A stretch of 64,000 nt of DNA from VRUE01 sp963702575 (GTDB lineage: Bacteria; Actinomycetota; Thermoleophilia; Solirubrobacterales; 70-9): NCBI GenBank assembly GCA_963702575.1, contig CAVPCU010000006.1:124001-188000 (forward strand), read 5' to 3'. Under the pieces are notes generated by a model. The model had not been told where the DNA came from, made no database searches, and saw only the letters and a list, made by a program, of their open reading frames with translations. Below, piece by piece: positions 33,229 to 42,487 of this stretch. Position 1 is the first letter of the stretch; each line of letters starts with the position of its first letter. Made by a program: the position numbers and the translations under genes.

Positions 33229-34764
33229 ATGCCGTTGGCCTCATTCGTCAGCGACCACACCGAGTACATCGTCGGCGGCCTCGTCGTCGCGATCCTGCTG
33301 CTTCTCCTGGTCGTCAGCATCACGCGGCGCCGCGGCAAGGAGAAACAGGCGAAGGCGCCCGCCACCGGCAAGCTGCCGCCCCCGCCGAGCGCGGTGCAGA
33401 AACCGCCCGCCCAGGTGGCCGCGCCGCAGCCGGCGCAGACTGCGAGAAGCGCGCCACAGCCTTCGCCTGCCGGGCCACCGCCGCCCGTCGGGGGGCCGGC
33501 GCCCGCCGCTGCGGCCAGCGGCAAGGAGAAGCGCAAGCTCGCTCGCGAGCAGCAGCGCGCGGCCCGGGCCGAACACCGCAAGCGCAGCCGCGAAGAGGCG
33601 CAGCGTCGCCGCGAAGAGCGGGCGAGCAAGCGAGGGCGGCCGTCCGGCGGTCGGGCCGAGCGCAAGGCGCAGAGGGAAGCCGCGAAGGCCGAGCGCCAGC
33701 TGGCCTCGACCCGCGCGGCGCAGGAGCGTGCCCTGCTCGGGCAGGATGGCCAGGCCGGCGCTCCGCAGGCGCCACAACCTCCGACTCCCGTGACCCCGCC
33801 GCCTCCGACTCCCCAGCCCGCGGCCGCCACGCCCGCACCGCCCTCCGCTCCGCCCACGCCCCCGCCGCCCACCCCGCCCGTGCCTCCGCCGCCACCGCAG
33901 GTAGCCGGCGCTCCGTTGCCCCCGCCGGGCGGTTACGACCCCGCCGCCGCGGAACAGCGGGTCCACGACAAGGTGGCGGAGATCCAGCGCGAGGAGGAGC
34001 GCATCCGCGCCGAGGCCGACCGCCGAATCGAAGCGGCCGAGCGGATGCAGCGCGAGGCCGACGAGCGGCGAGAGCGGGCGGAGGCCACCCAGAGCACGCA
34101 GAGCATGGCGGCGGTGCCGCCGGCCGCGCCATCGGCGCCCCCGCCCTCGGCGCCGGACATGCAGACCGCCGAGCAGCGCCTCCAGGAGGAGCGCGAAGCG
34201 CAGGAGCGCTCGCTTGCCGACGCCCAGGAGCGGCTGCGCCAGATCGAGGAGCGGACCAAGGCGGCGGAGCGACGGGCGGCCGAGGCGCAGCGCCTGGCGA
34301 AGCTGAAAGAGGAGGAGGAAGAGCGCCAGCGGCGCCTGCGGGAGATCGAGCAGAGCGTCGCCGAGGCCGAGGAGCGGGCGCGCGAGGCCGAGCGGCGTGC
34401 CGAGGAGGCCGAGCGAGCGGTGCTCGGCGCCGTCCAGGCGCCTCCGCCTCCGCCTCCGCCTCCGCCTCCGCCGGTTCCCGAGCCCCCTGCCTTCGAGCCG
34501 CCGCCGCCTCCGGCTCCGCCGCCCCCCGAACCGCCCCTGCCTCCGCCGCCCGAGCCCGCGACGCCGCAGCCGGGGGCGACGATCGAACTCAACAACGTCA
34601 CCTTCGAGCAGCTCCGCGGGCACGGCCTCTCGGTCACCCAGGCGACCCGCCTGCTCGCCCACCGCGAGCGGGTGGGGCGCTTTCAGTCGATTGACGAACT
34701 GGACGAGATTCCGGGTCTTCCTAGGGAGTTTGCGGAAGACCTGAAGCGGCGCTCGGTCGTCTAG
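33229..34764 (+). CDS. Membrane protein with proline-rich, coiled-coil and C-terminal helix-hairpin-helix regions
   Basis: 511 aa. One TM helix (IVGGLVVAILLLLLVVSI, residues 14-31) is followed by basic and Pro/Ala-rich sequence, a charged Arg/Glu/Ala coiled coil (about 90-160), a Pro-rich linker, a long Glu/Arg coiled coil (about 240-405, EEERIRAEADRRIEAAERMQ type) and a second Pro-rich linker with eleven or more consecutive prolines. The C-terminal 60 residues (TFEQLRGHGLSVTQATRLLA, FQSIDELDEIPGLP) match a ComEA-like helix-hairpin-helix. This suggests a cytoplasmic tail that may touch DNA. Role unknown; a scaffold or nucleoid-membrane tether is possible. Confidence 0.65.
   Translation: MPLASFVSDHTEYIVGGLVVAILLLLLVVSITRRRGKEKQAKAPATGKLPPPPSAVQKPPAQVAAPQPAQTARSAPQPSPAGPPPPVGGPAPAAAASGKEKRKLAREQQRAARAEHRKRSREEAQRRREERASKRGRPSGGRAERKAQREAAKAERQLASTRAAQERALLGQDGQAGAPQAPQPPTPVTPPPPTPQPAAATPAPPSAPPTPPPPTPPVPPPPPQVAGAPLPPPGGYDPAAAEQRVHDKVAEIQREEERIRAEADRRIEAAERMQREADERRERAEATQSTQSMAAVPPAAPSAPPPSAPDMQTAEQRLQEEREAQERSLADAQERLRQIEERTKAAERRAAEAQRLAKLKEEEEERQRRLREIEQSVAEAEERAREAERRAEEAERAVLGAVQAPPPPPPPPPPPVPEPPAFEPPPPPAPPPPEPPLPPPPEPATPQPGATIELNNVTFEQLRGHGLSVTQATRLLAHRERVGRFQSIDELDEIPGLPREFAEDLKRRSVV
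34441..34470 (+). repeat. CCTCCG hexanucleotide repeat, five copies
   Basis: Five perfect tandem CCTCCG units encoding the longest polyproline run of the surrounding gene; prone to slippage in multiples of two prolines. Confidence 0.8.
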
Positions 34765-34778
34765 GCCGGGATCGGCTC

Positions 34779-36158
34779 TTACAGGCCGGCAGCTTCCAGG
34801 AGCTTGAGCCAGACCTCGGAGCGGGTTGGGTAGCTGGCGACCGCGTGGCGCAGGCGGGGGAGCGGGACTTCTCCGACGATTGCGACGGTTGCCGCTTGGA
34901 GGAAGTCGGCGGTCTCGAAGCCGGTGAAGGTGGCGCCGACGATCGTCTCGCGGCTCTGGTCGATTACCAGGCGGGACGTGCCGCCGGTGTTGCGGCCGTA
35001 GAAGCTGGCGCCGGCGGTGGCGTCGGTCGGCACGTCGACCGCGCGGGCGTCGATCCCCGCTTCCTCGGCCTGGGCGAGCGTCTTGCCTACGGCGGCGACC
35101 TGGGGATCGGTGAAGGTGACGCGTGGGGAGCCGAGCCCTTCGGCGATCGCCTCGACCTCGCGGCCGAGCGCGTTCTCGGCGGCGACCCAGGCCTGGTACT
35201 TGCCCATGTGGGTAAAGAGGGCGCGGCCGTTGACGTCGCCGACGGCGTAGAGCCACTCGCTCCCGCCGACCCGCATCCGCTGGTCGGTCTCGAGGAAGCC
35301 GTGCTCGCCGGGCTCGACGCCGGCCGAATCGAGGCCGATGCCGGCGGTGCGCGGCTTGCGGCCGACCGCGACGAGCAGCTCGGCCGCTTCGAGCCGGCTG
35401 CCGTCGTTCATCTGCACGGCGACGCCCTCGTTGGAAGTCTCGACCCGCTCGGCAAGGACGCCGGTGCGTACGTCGATCCCGTAGCTCTCGCGCAGCGAGT
35501 CTGCGACCTGCGCGCCGGCGAAGGGCTCCTCGCGCGGCAGTAGCTGCGCCCCGCCCTCGACCAGGACGACCGCGGTCCCCAGCGTCGACCAGGCCTGCGA
35601 GAGCTCCGCGCCGACCGGGCCGCCGCCGAGGACGATCATGCTCGCCGGGACCTCTTTGGCGGTGGTCGCGTCGCGGTTGTTCCAGGCGCGGACCGAGTCG
35701 AGCCCCTCGATCGGCGGCATCGCGGCGCCGCTGCCCGTCGCCACCACCACCGCCCTGCGGGCGAGGAGGGTCTCCTCGCCGACGACGACGCGGCGCTCGC
35801 CGTCGAGCCGGCCCTCGCCGCGGAGCAGCTCGATCCCGCGTTCCTCGAGCCACGGGAGCTGACCGGCGTCGAAGCGGTCGTGGATCACCTCGTCGCGGCG
35901 GGCGAGCACCGCCTCGGGGTCGAGCTCCCCGTCGCCGACCGCCTCGGCGACGCCGGGCACCCGGCGCGCCTCGGCCAGCAGCTCGCCCGGGCGCAGAAGC
36001 GCCTTCGACGGCATGCAGGCGTAGTAGGAGCACTCGCCGCCGACCAGGTGCTGCTCGACGATCGCCACCGAGAGGCCGCCTCCGGCGAGCCTCCCCGCGC
36101 AGACCTCGCCCGGGGCGCCCGCGCCGAGCACGATCGCGTCGAATTCGCGCTCCGCCAT
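34779..36158 (-). CDS. Pyridine nucleotide-disulfide oxidoreductase (Lpd/mercuric reductase-like)
   Basis: 459 aa. FAD motif IVLGAGAPGEVCAGRLAGGG, redox-active CxxxxC in GGECSYYACMPSKALL, NAD(P) motif IVLGGGPVGAELSQAWSTLG, GD motif LYAVGDVNG and the C-terminal dimer interface. In typical dihydrolipoyl dehydrogenases the disulfide is C-LNVG-C; here it is C-SYYA-C, and the C-terminal HP-T-E residues are not obvious (LRHAVASYPTRSEVWLKLLE). It may therefore be a divergent quinone or thiol reductase. ATG at 36158 is 7 nt behind TACGGT. It is divergent from ssrA, with only 33 bp between the two. Confidence 0.8.
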   Translation of the reverse strand: MAEREFDAIVLGAGAPGEVCAGRLAGGGLSVAIVEQHLVGGECSYYACMPSKALLRPGELLAEARRVPGVAEAVGDGELDPEAVLARRDEVIHDRFDAGQLPWLEERGIELLRGEGRLDGERRVVVGEETLLARRAVVVATGSGAAMPPIEGLDSVRAWNNRDATTAKEVPASMIVLGGGPVGAELSQAWSTLGTAVVLVEGGAQLLPREEPFAGAQVADSLRESYGIDVRTGVLAERVETSNEGVAVQMNDGSRLEAAELLVAVGRKPRTAGIGLDSAGVEPGEHGFLETDQRMRVGGSEWLYAVGDVNGRALFTHMGKYQAWVAAENALGREVEAIAEGLGSPRVTFTDPQVAAVGKTLAQAEEAGIDARAVDVPTDATAGASFYGRNTGGTSRLVIDQSRETIVGATFTGFETADFLQAATVAIVGEVPLPRLRHAVASYPTRSEVWLKLLEAAGL

Positions 36159-36165
36159 TGGAGAC

Positions 36166-36171
36166 ACCGTA
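36166..36171 (-). promoter_or_regulatory. Leaderless -10 element (TACGGT)
   Basis: TACGGT on the minus strand, 7 nt before the ATG at 36158. On the plus strand a TACAAT (36170-36175) abuts it and could serve as the ssrA -10, with RNase P trimming the tmRNA 5' end. Confidence 0.5.
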
Positions 36172-36191
36172 CAATCAGTTGCACATAGCAC

Positions 36192-36550
36192 GGGGGCGAC
36201 AGGCTTCGACCTGGTCGATCCGTGCGAACGGTCGCAGGTCGAGGTGGTCGGAGGCCTCGTTAAACACCGGCACCAACCAATACGTGCGGACCATGAGTTC
36301 GCCCTCGCTGCTTAGTTAGATCTAAGTGAGTGAGAGTCGGCCCTCCCTCGCCCGCGGGGAGGGGCACCGGCTTCAAATTGCGGGCTTACCCGGGCGGATC
36401 GCCCCGTCCACCAGGGGAAATCTCAGAGGGCTCTGTCTCCCGTAGTGCCCGCCGGCGCGGACCCCGGGAGACGAGAACCAAGCGCCGGCTAAACCTGTAG
36501 AAGCCTTCGCACTACGGCCAGGGACCCGAGTTCGATTCTCGGCGCCTCCA
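36192..36550 (+). ncRNA. ssrA: Transfer-messenger RNA (tmRNA)
   Basis: The 5' end GGGGGCG pairs with CGCCTCC at 36543-36549 (one G-U pair) to form the tRNA-like acceptor stem; discriminator A is at 36550 and CCA is not encoded. The GACAGGCTTCGAC D-arm start and a T-arm with loop TTCGATT are present. The resume region matches the usual GGCCTCGT...AATA pattern. The tag frame GCG at 36286 reads ADHEFALAA and stops with TAG at 36313-36315, ending in the ALAA degron. With the charged alanine the full tag is AADHEFALAA. Partner SmpB is encoded at 32733-33218. Confidence 0.93.
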
Positions 36551-36568
36551 TCAAGACGCATCGATTCG

Positions 36569-36574
36569 TACAGT
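36569..36574 (+). promoter_or_regulatory. Leaderless -10 element (TACAGT)
   Basis: TACAGT lies 7 nt before the ATG at 36582, just after the ssrA 3' end. Confidence 0.5.
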
Positions 36575-36581
36575 GCTGGAC

Positions 36582-37124
36582 ATGGACCGCTACGTCGCCT
36601 TCCTGCGCGGGATGAACCTCGGTGGGCGGCGGATCACGAACGAGGACCTGCGCTCCCATTTCGAGGCGCTCGGCTGCACCGAGGTGGCGACCTTCCGTGC
36701 AAGCGGCAACGTCGTTCTCGCCGCGAAGGGCGAGACGGAGGAGGCGCTCGCCGTGCGGCTCGAAGGCGGGCTGGGCGAATCGCTCGGCTACGAGGTGCCG
36801 GTCTTCCTGCGCAGCGCGGCCGAGCTGCTCGGCATCGCCGCCGCCGAGCCCTTCGGCGCGAAGGCGGTCGAGGCTTCGGCGGGGAAGCTGCAGGTCGCGC
36901 TGCTGCGCGAGGCCCCGTCGCCGGCAGCTCGCCGGGAGGCGACGACCCTGTCGACCGACGCCGATCGCCTCGCGGTCGAGGGCCGCGAACTCTACTGGCT
37001 ACCCCACGGGCGAATGTCGGACTCCGAGCTCGACCTCAAGGCGATCGGCACGATCCTCGGCCTGACCACGATCAGGACCAAGGGCACGATCGACCAGATC
37101 GCCGCCAGGCACTTCGCCCGGTAG
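36582..37124 (+). CDS. DUF1697 family protein
   Basis: 180 aa, normal for DUF1697. The N-terminal YVAFLRGMNLGGRRITNEDL, TFRASGNVVLAA and C-terminal LYWLPHGRMSDSEL segments are characteristic. The family is widely distributed, soluble and of unknown function. ATG at 36582 is favoured by the TACAGT element 7 nt upstream. It begins 31 nt after the end of ssrA. Confidence 0.85.
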   Translation: MDRYVAFLRGMNLGGRRITNEDLRSHFEALGCTEVATFRASGNVVLAAKGETEEALAVRLEGGLGESLGYEVPVFLRSAAELLGIAAAEPFGAKAVEASAGKLQVALLREAPSPAARREATTLSTDADRLAVEGRELYWLPHGRMSDSELDLKAIGTILGLTTIRTKGTIDQIAARHFAR

Positions 37125-37132
37125 TCGACGGG

Positions 37133-37327
37133 TCAGTGCCGGCGGAGTTTGCGATTCACGCGGAGGCGCAGCTCGAGGTACGCGGTGCCAGCTATCAACG
37201 TCGCTGGCAGGAGGATCAAAGGTGGCGCTCCGAAGACGAACACGGCAAAGCCGACGAGCGTCGCGTTCACGGCGCCGACAATGAGGCCGCCATGTCGCAC
37301 GTGGGCAAGCTTGGTCATCAACTCCAT
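37133..37327 (-). CDS. Small two-TM membrane protein
   Basis: 64 aa with two hydrophobic helices (GGLIVGAVNATLVGFAVFVF and PPLILLPATLIAGTAYLELR) and a basic C-terminus (RVNRKLRRH). ATG at 37327 overlaps the 3' end of the upstream 77-aa gene by 10 bp, so the pair is coupled. No family assigned. Confidence 0.55.
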   Translation of the reverse strand: MELMTKLAHVRHGGLIVGAVNATLVGFAVFVFGAPPLILLPATLIAGTAYLELRLRVNRKLRRH

Positions 37328-37551
37328 CCCATGATCATAAGGGCCACGATCGACGACAGAACGCCGACATCGAATCCCACGCCGACCCCTTCGTTGATGC
37401 TTTGAGCGACGATCTCCGGTGGCTCGTTCCGGTCGAGTGCGCGGGACGCGGCGTAACCGCTGAAATAAGCCATAACCCCGCCAAGAACCGAGAACGCCGC
37501 GATTACGGCTTCGAGGAATTCGCGGGCGCTGGCTGCGTCGACCGGGATCAT
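37318..37551 (-). CDS. Small membrane protein
   Basis: 77 aa. A TM helix around AFSVLGGVMAYFSGYAAS, an acidic turn (LDRNEPPEIVAQSINEG) and a second helix (VGVLSSIVALMIMGWS). ATG at 37551 is 7 nt behind TACGGT, matching the local leaderless pattern, which supports it being a real gene. First gene of a two-gene unit with the 64-aa protein. Confidence 0.6.
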   Translation of the reverse strand: MIPVDAASAREFLEAVIAAFSVLGGVMAYFSGYAASRALDRNEPPEIVAQSINEGVGVGFDVGVLSSIVALMIMGWS

Positions 37552-37558
37552 CGCCCCA

Positions 37559-37564
37559 ACCGTA
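37559..37564 (-). promoter_or_regulatory. Leaderless -10 element (TACGGT)
   Basis: TACGGT on the minus strand, 7 nt before the ATG at 37551. Confidence 0.5.
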
Positions 37565-37639
37565 GGCCGGGCCGGCGCACGGGTGGTGCGCGGATTTCAA
37601 CAATGGACGCGGGGATTCGTCGCGGAAGCCGCCGGGAGG

Positions 37640-37645
37640 TAGGGT
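37640..37645 (+). promoter_or_regulatory. Leaderless -10 element (TAGGGT)
   Basis: TAGGGT lies 9 nt before the GTG at 37655. Confidence 0.45.
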
Positions 37646-37654
37646 CGGAGGCCC

Positions 37655-38350
37655 GTGGGCGACGTCTTCCTTCTCGCGTTCCTTGCCGCGCTCTACCCGA
37701 CGTTGCTGGCGGCGACGACGGTGATGCTGGTGATGCCGCACCCGAAGCGGCTGCTGTTCGGCTACCTGCTCGGCGCGGCGATGACCAGCATCACGCTCGG
37801 TTTGGTGATCGTCTTCGCCCTCAAGGACTCCGGCCTGCTCGAGACCGGCAAGGTGACGCTCGGGCCGGGCGAGGACATCGCCCTCGGGTGCATCGCCCTG
37901 ACGATCGGGATCGTGCTGGGCAGCGGTCGCGATCGCCCGCTGGTCGAGCGGCGCCGCGCGCGCAAGGAGGCCAAGGGCAAGGTCAAGGAAGGGCCGCCGC
38001 GCTGGCAGCGCGAGCTCGGCCGCGGCTCGGCCCGAGTCACCTTCGTCGTCGGCGCCCTCCTGACCCTGCCCGGCGCCACCTACATCGCCGCGCTCAGCCG
38101 GATCGCCGACGAGGAAATCGGCATTCCGCTCACCGTGCTCTCGGTCCTCGCCTTCAACCTGATCATGCTGATGCTGCTCGAGCTGCCGCTGCTCAGCTAC
38201 ACCTTCGCCCCCGAGTGGACCCCGCGGGCGATCGAGCGCGCCAAGGCGAAGCTGCGCCTCCGTGGCCGCGTCTGGGCGACCCGCGCGGCGCTGATCTTCG
38301 GCTCGCTGATGGTCCTGCGCGGCGTCCTCACCCTGATCGTCTCCGGCTGA
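37655..38350 (+). CDS. GAP-family (Sap-like) multi-TM protein
   Basis: 231 aa, about six TM helices: an N-terminal pair (LLAFLAALYPTLLAATTVML; LFGYLLGAAMTSITLGLVIV), a third around DIALGCIALTIGIVLGSGRD, a basic cytoplasmic loop (ERRRARKEAKGKVKEG), and three C-terminal helices. This is the build of GAP/Sap (sulfolipid-1-addressing protein) family proteins, some of which help move lipids to the mycobacterial surface. Substrate here unknown. GTG start behind TAGGGT. Confidence 0.7.
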   Translation: MGDVFLLAFLAALYPTLLAATTVMLVMPHPKRLLFGYLLGAAMTSITLGLVIVFALKDSGLLETGKVTLGPGEDIALGCIALTIGIVLGSGRDRPLVERRRARKEAKGKVKEGPPRWQRELGRGSARVTFVVGALLTLPGATYIAALSRIADEEIGIPLTVLSVLAFNLIMLMLLELPLLSYTFAPEWTPRAIERAKAKLRLRGRVWATRAALIFGSLMVLRGVLTLIVSG

Positions 38351-38390
38351 CTGGACGATTTACCACCGTATGCGTGGGTAAAACGACCAG
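38351..38390 (+). terminator. Stem-loop between the GAP gene and the ABC-F gene
   Basis: Begins directly at the GAP-gene stop. CTGGACGATTTACCAC pairs with GTGGGTAAAACGACCAG, with two mismatches and one bulge around a 7-nt loop. No T tract follows. It could terminate the GAP transcript or act in the leader of the ABC-F gene, which starts 36 nt later. Confidence 0.5.
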
Positions 38391-38425
38391 TCGGCGCGCG
38401 GCTAGGTGCTTCATCCTCGGTGACG

Positions 38426-40304
<1,879 letters not shown>

Positions 40305-40330
<26 letters not shown>

Positions 40331-41609
40331 CCTGCGCGCCCTTGGCCGGGGCGAGGGTGATGTTGCGGACCTTGACCCGCTCGGGCTTCGGGTCGGGGGC
40401 GCTCAGCTCGGCCCGTTCGAGGATCGTGCGCAGGACGACCCGCATCTCGTATTCGGCGAAGGCGGCGCCGACGCAGCGGCGAACGCCGCCGCCGAAGGGG
40501 ATCCAGGCGTAGTTGTCGGGCCGGGTATCGAGGAAGCGCTCGGGGCGGAATTCCTCGGGCTCGGGGAAGAGGTCCTCGCGGTGGTGCAGGGCGGCGATCG
40601 CAGCCATCACGTAGGTGCCCGCCGGGATCTCGTACTCGCCGAAGCGGGCCGGCGCGGTCAGCTTGCGCGCCACGTCGACGATCACCGGTCGCGCCCGCAG
40701 CGTCTCGATCACCGTCGCTTCGAGGTACTCCTCCTCTCCCGCCGCGATCGAGTCCCGCAGGCGCGCCAGCACCGCCGGGTTGCGCAGCAGCCGCTCGACC
40801 GCCCAGGCGAGGCCGGTCGCGGTCGTCTCGTGGCCGGCGGCGAGGATCGTCACCAGCTCGTCGCGCAGCTCCTCGTCGCTCATCGAGCTGCCGTCGTCGT
40901 AGCGGGCGCCGAGCAGCAGCGAGAGCACGTCGTCGCGCTCCTCTCCATCGGCCTCGCCCTCGCCCCGGCGCAGCGCGATCTCCTCGTAGATGAACTCGTC
41001 GAGCGCCGCGCGGGCGCGGAGGAACCGGGGCCAGGGGCTCCACCGCCCGAGGTTGCGGCGCAGCACCGGGAAGGCGAGGACCGCGCTGACGCGCTCGCTG
41101 AAGCGCTCGATCAACCCCTCGAAGCGGGCGAGGCGGTGCTCGTCGTGGACGCCGAAGACGGCCTGCATGATCACCGCCAGGGTGATCCGCTGGGTGTGCG
41201 GGCGGAGGGCGAACGGCACGCCCACCGGCCAGCTCTCCATCTCGCGCAGCGTCGCCGTGCGCATCGTCTCGCCGTAGCGGCGGATCCGCTCGCCGTGGAA
41301 GGGCGGCAGCAGCAGCTTGCGCTGGCGCATGTGCGGCTCCTCGTCCAGGGTCAGCACCGAGCTCGGCCCCAGCGCCGGCTCGAGCACGGTGGCGTTGGCC
41401 TCGCCGGCGTGGAACTGCTCGGGCGAGCCGGTGAACATCGCTTTGACCAGCGCCGGGTCGGCGACGTAGACGAGGCGGCCGAAGTAGGGGAAGCGGAGCG
41501 CGAAGACATCGCCGTAGCGGCGCTGGTAGCGGACCAGGAAGCCGAGCGGATCCCGCACGTAGCGGATGGCCTGGACGACCGACGGCGAGCGCGATCCCGG
41601 CGGCGACAT
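40305..41609 (-). CDS. Cytochrome P450
   Basis: 434 aa. I-helix AGHETTATGLAWAVERLL with the acid/threonine pair, ExxR in IETLRARPVIVDVARK, and the heme loop FGGGVRRCVGAAFAEYEMRV with the cysteine ligand. This is a soluble bacterial class P450; substrate unknown. ATG at 41609 shares one base with the purU stop (TGATG), so it is translationally coupled to purU. No ferredoxin or reductase gene is adjacent. Confidence 0.92.
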
Positions 41610-42463
41610 CAGAAGACGATCGTCCGGTCGCCGTCGAGGAGGACGCGGTCGTCGAGGTGGGCCGTCACCGCGCGGGCCAGCACCAGCCGCTCGACGTCGC
41701 GGCCGATCCGCATCAGGTCGCCGATCTCGTCGCGGTGGCTGACCCGGGTTACGTCCTGGTCGATGATCGGCCCCGCGTCGAGCTCCTCGGTCACGTAGTG
41801 GGCGGTGGCGCCGATCAGCTTGACGCCGCGCTCGTGGGCGCGGGCGTAGGGGTCGGCGCCGACGAAGGCGGGCAGGAAGGAGTGGTGGATGTTGATCGCC
41901 GACGCGCCGAGGCGCTCGAGGAAGCCGGCCGAGAGGACCTGCATGTAGCGGGCGAGGACGAGCAGGTCGACCTGGCCGCGGAGCAGCTCGAGCAGCCGCT
42001 CCTCGGCGGCCGCCTTGCCGCCCGCCTCGACCGGAACGTGGTGGTAGGGGAGGCCGAGCGACTCGACCTGCGCGGCGTGGTCGGGATGGTTGGAGAGGAC
42101 GGCGACCAGGTCGGCGCCGAGCTCGCCGCTGCGCCAGCGCCAGAGCAGGTCGGAGAGGCAGTGATCTTCGCGCGAGACCATGATCGCGACCCGCCTGCGC
42201 TCGCCCGACTCGGCGAAGCGGTGCTCCATCGCGTAGGGCTCGGCCAGCTCGCGCGCGAAGCGGGCGTAGAGGGCGTCGCGCTCGCCGGCCGGTGCCGGCT
42301 CGAAGGCCATCCGCATGAAGAAGCGCCCCTCGTCGCTGGAGTGCTGGTCGGCGTCGAGGATGTTGCGCCCCGCCTCGGCGAGGAAGCCGCTGACCGCGGC
42401 GATCAGGCCCGGCCGGTCGGGGCAGGCGAGCAGCAGCCGCGTGGTCGGGGCATCGCCGGCCAT
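41609..42463 (-). CDS. purU: Formyltetrahydrofolate deformylase
   Basis: 284 aa. N-terminal ACT domain (TTRLLLACPDRPGLIAAVSG) and a formyl-transferase-fold hydrolase domain with the catalytic Asn-His-Asp set (INIHHSFLPAFVGADPY; GATAHYVTEELDAGPIIDQD). PurU releases formate from 10-formyl-THF, balancing one-carbon pools and supplying formate to purine synthesis. ATG at 42463. It is coupled to the P450 downstream, and lies 24 nt from the divergent P-type ATPase start. Confidence 0.92.
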   Translation of the reverse strand: MAGDAPTTRLLLACPDRPGLIAAVSGFLAEAGRNILDADQHSSDEGRFFMRMAFEPAPAGERDALYARFARELAEPYAMEHRFAESGERRRVAIMVSREDHCLSDLLWRWRSGELGADLVAVLSNHPDHAAQVESLGLPYHHVPVEAGGKAAAEERLLELLRGQVDLLVLARYMQVLSAGFLERLGASAINIHHSFLPAFVGADPYARAHERGVKLIGATAHYVTEELDAGPIIDQDVTRVSHRDEIGDLMRIGRDVERLVLARAVTAHLDDRVLLDGDRTIVF

Positions 42464-42487
42464 ACCGGGATCATTGCGGCTGAGACG

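Noticed and set aside
33241..36174. Very long open frame antisense to the coiled-coil/HhH gene and out of frame with the reductase gene
   Set aside because: Arg/Gly-rich translation without domains; a by-product of strong third-position GC bias opposite real genes. The same holds for long antisense frames over 29.0-31.1, 41.6-44.3, 54.7-56.5 and 57-59 kb.
36192..36550. tmRNA as an integration site of a genomic island
   Set aside because: ssrA 3' ends are frequent attachment sites, but the following genes (DUF1697, GAP, ABC-F) look native and no integrase or duplicated 3' end was seen.
36373..36561. Short minus-strand frame over the tmRNA
   Set aside because: Lies entirely within ssrA, whose structure and tag frame explain the sequence.
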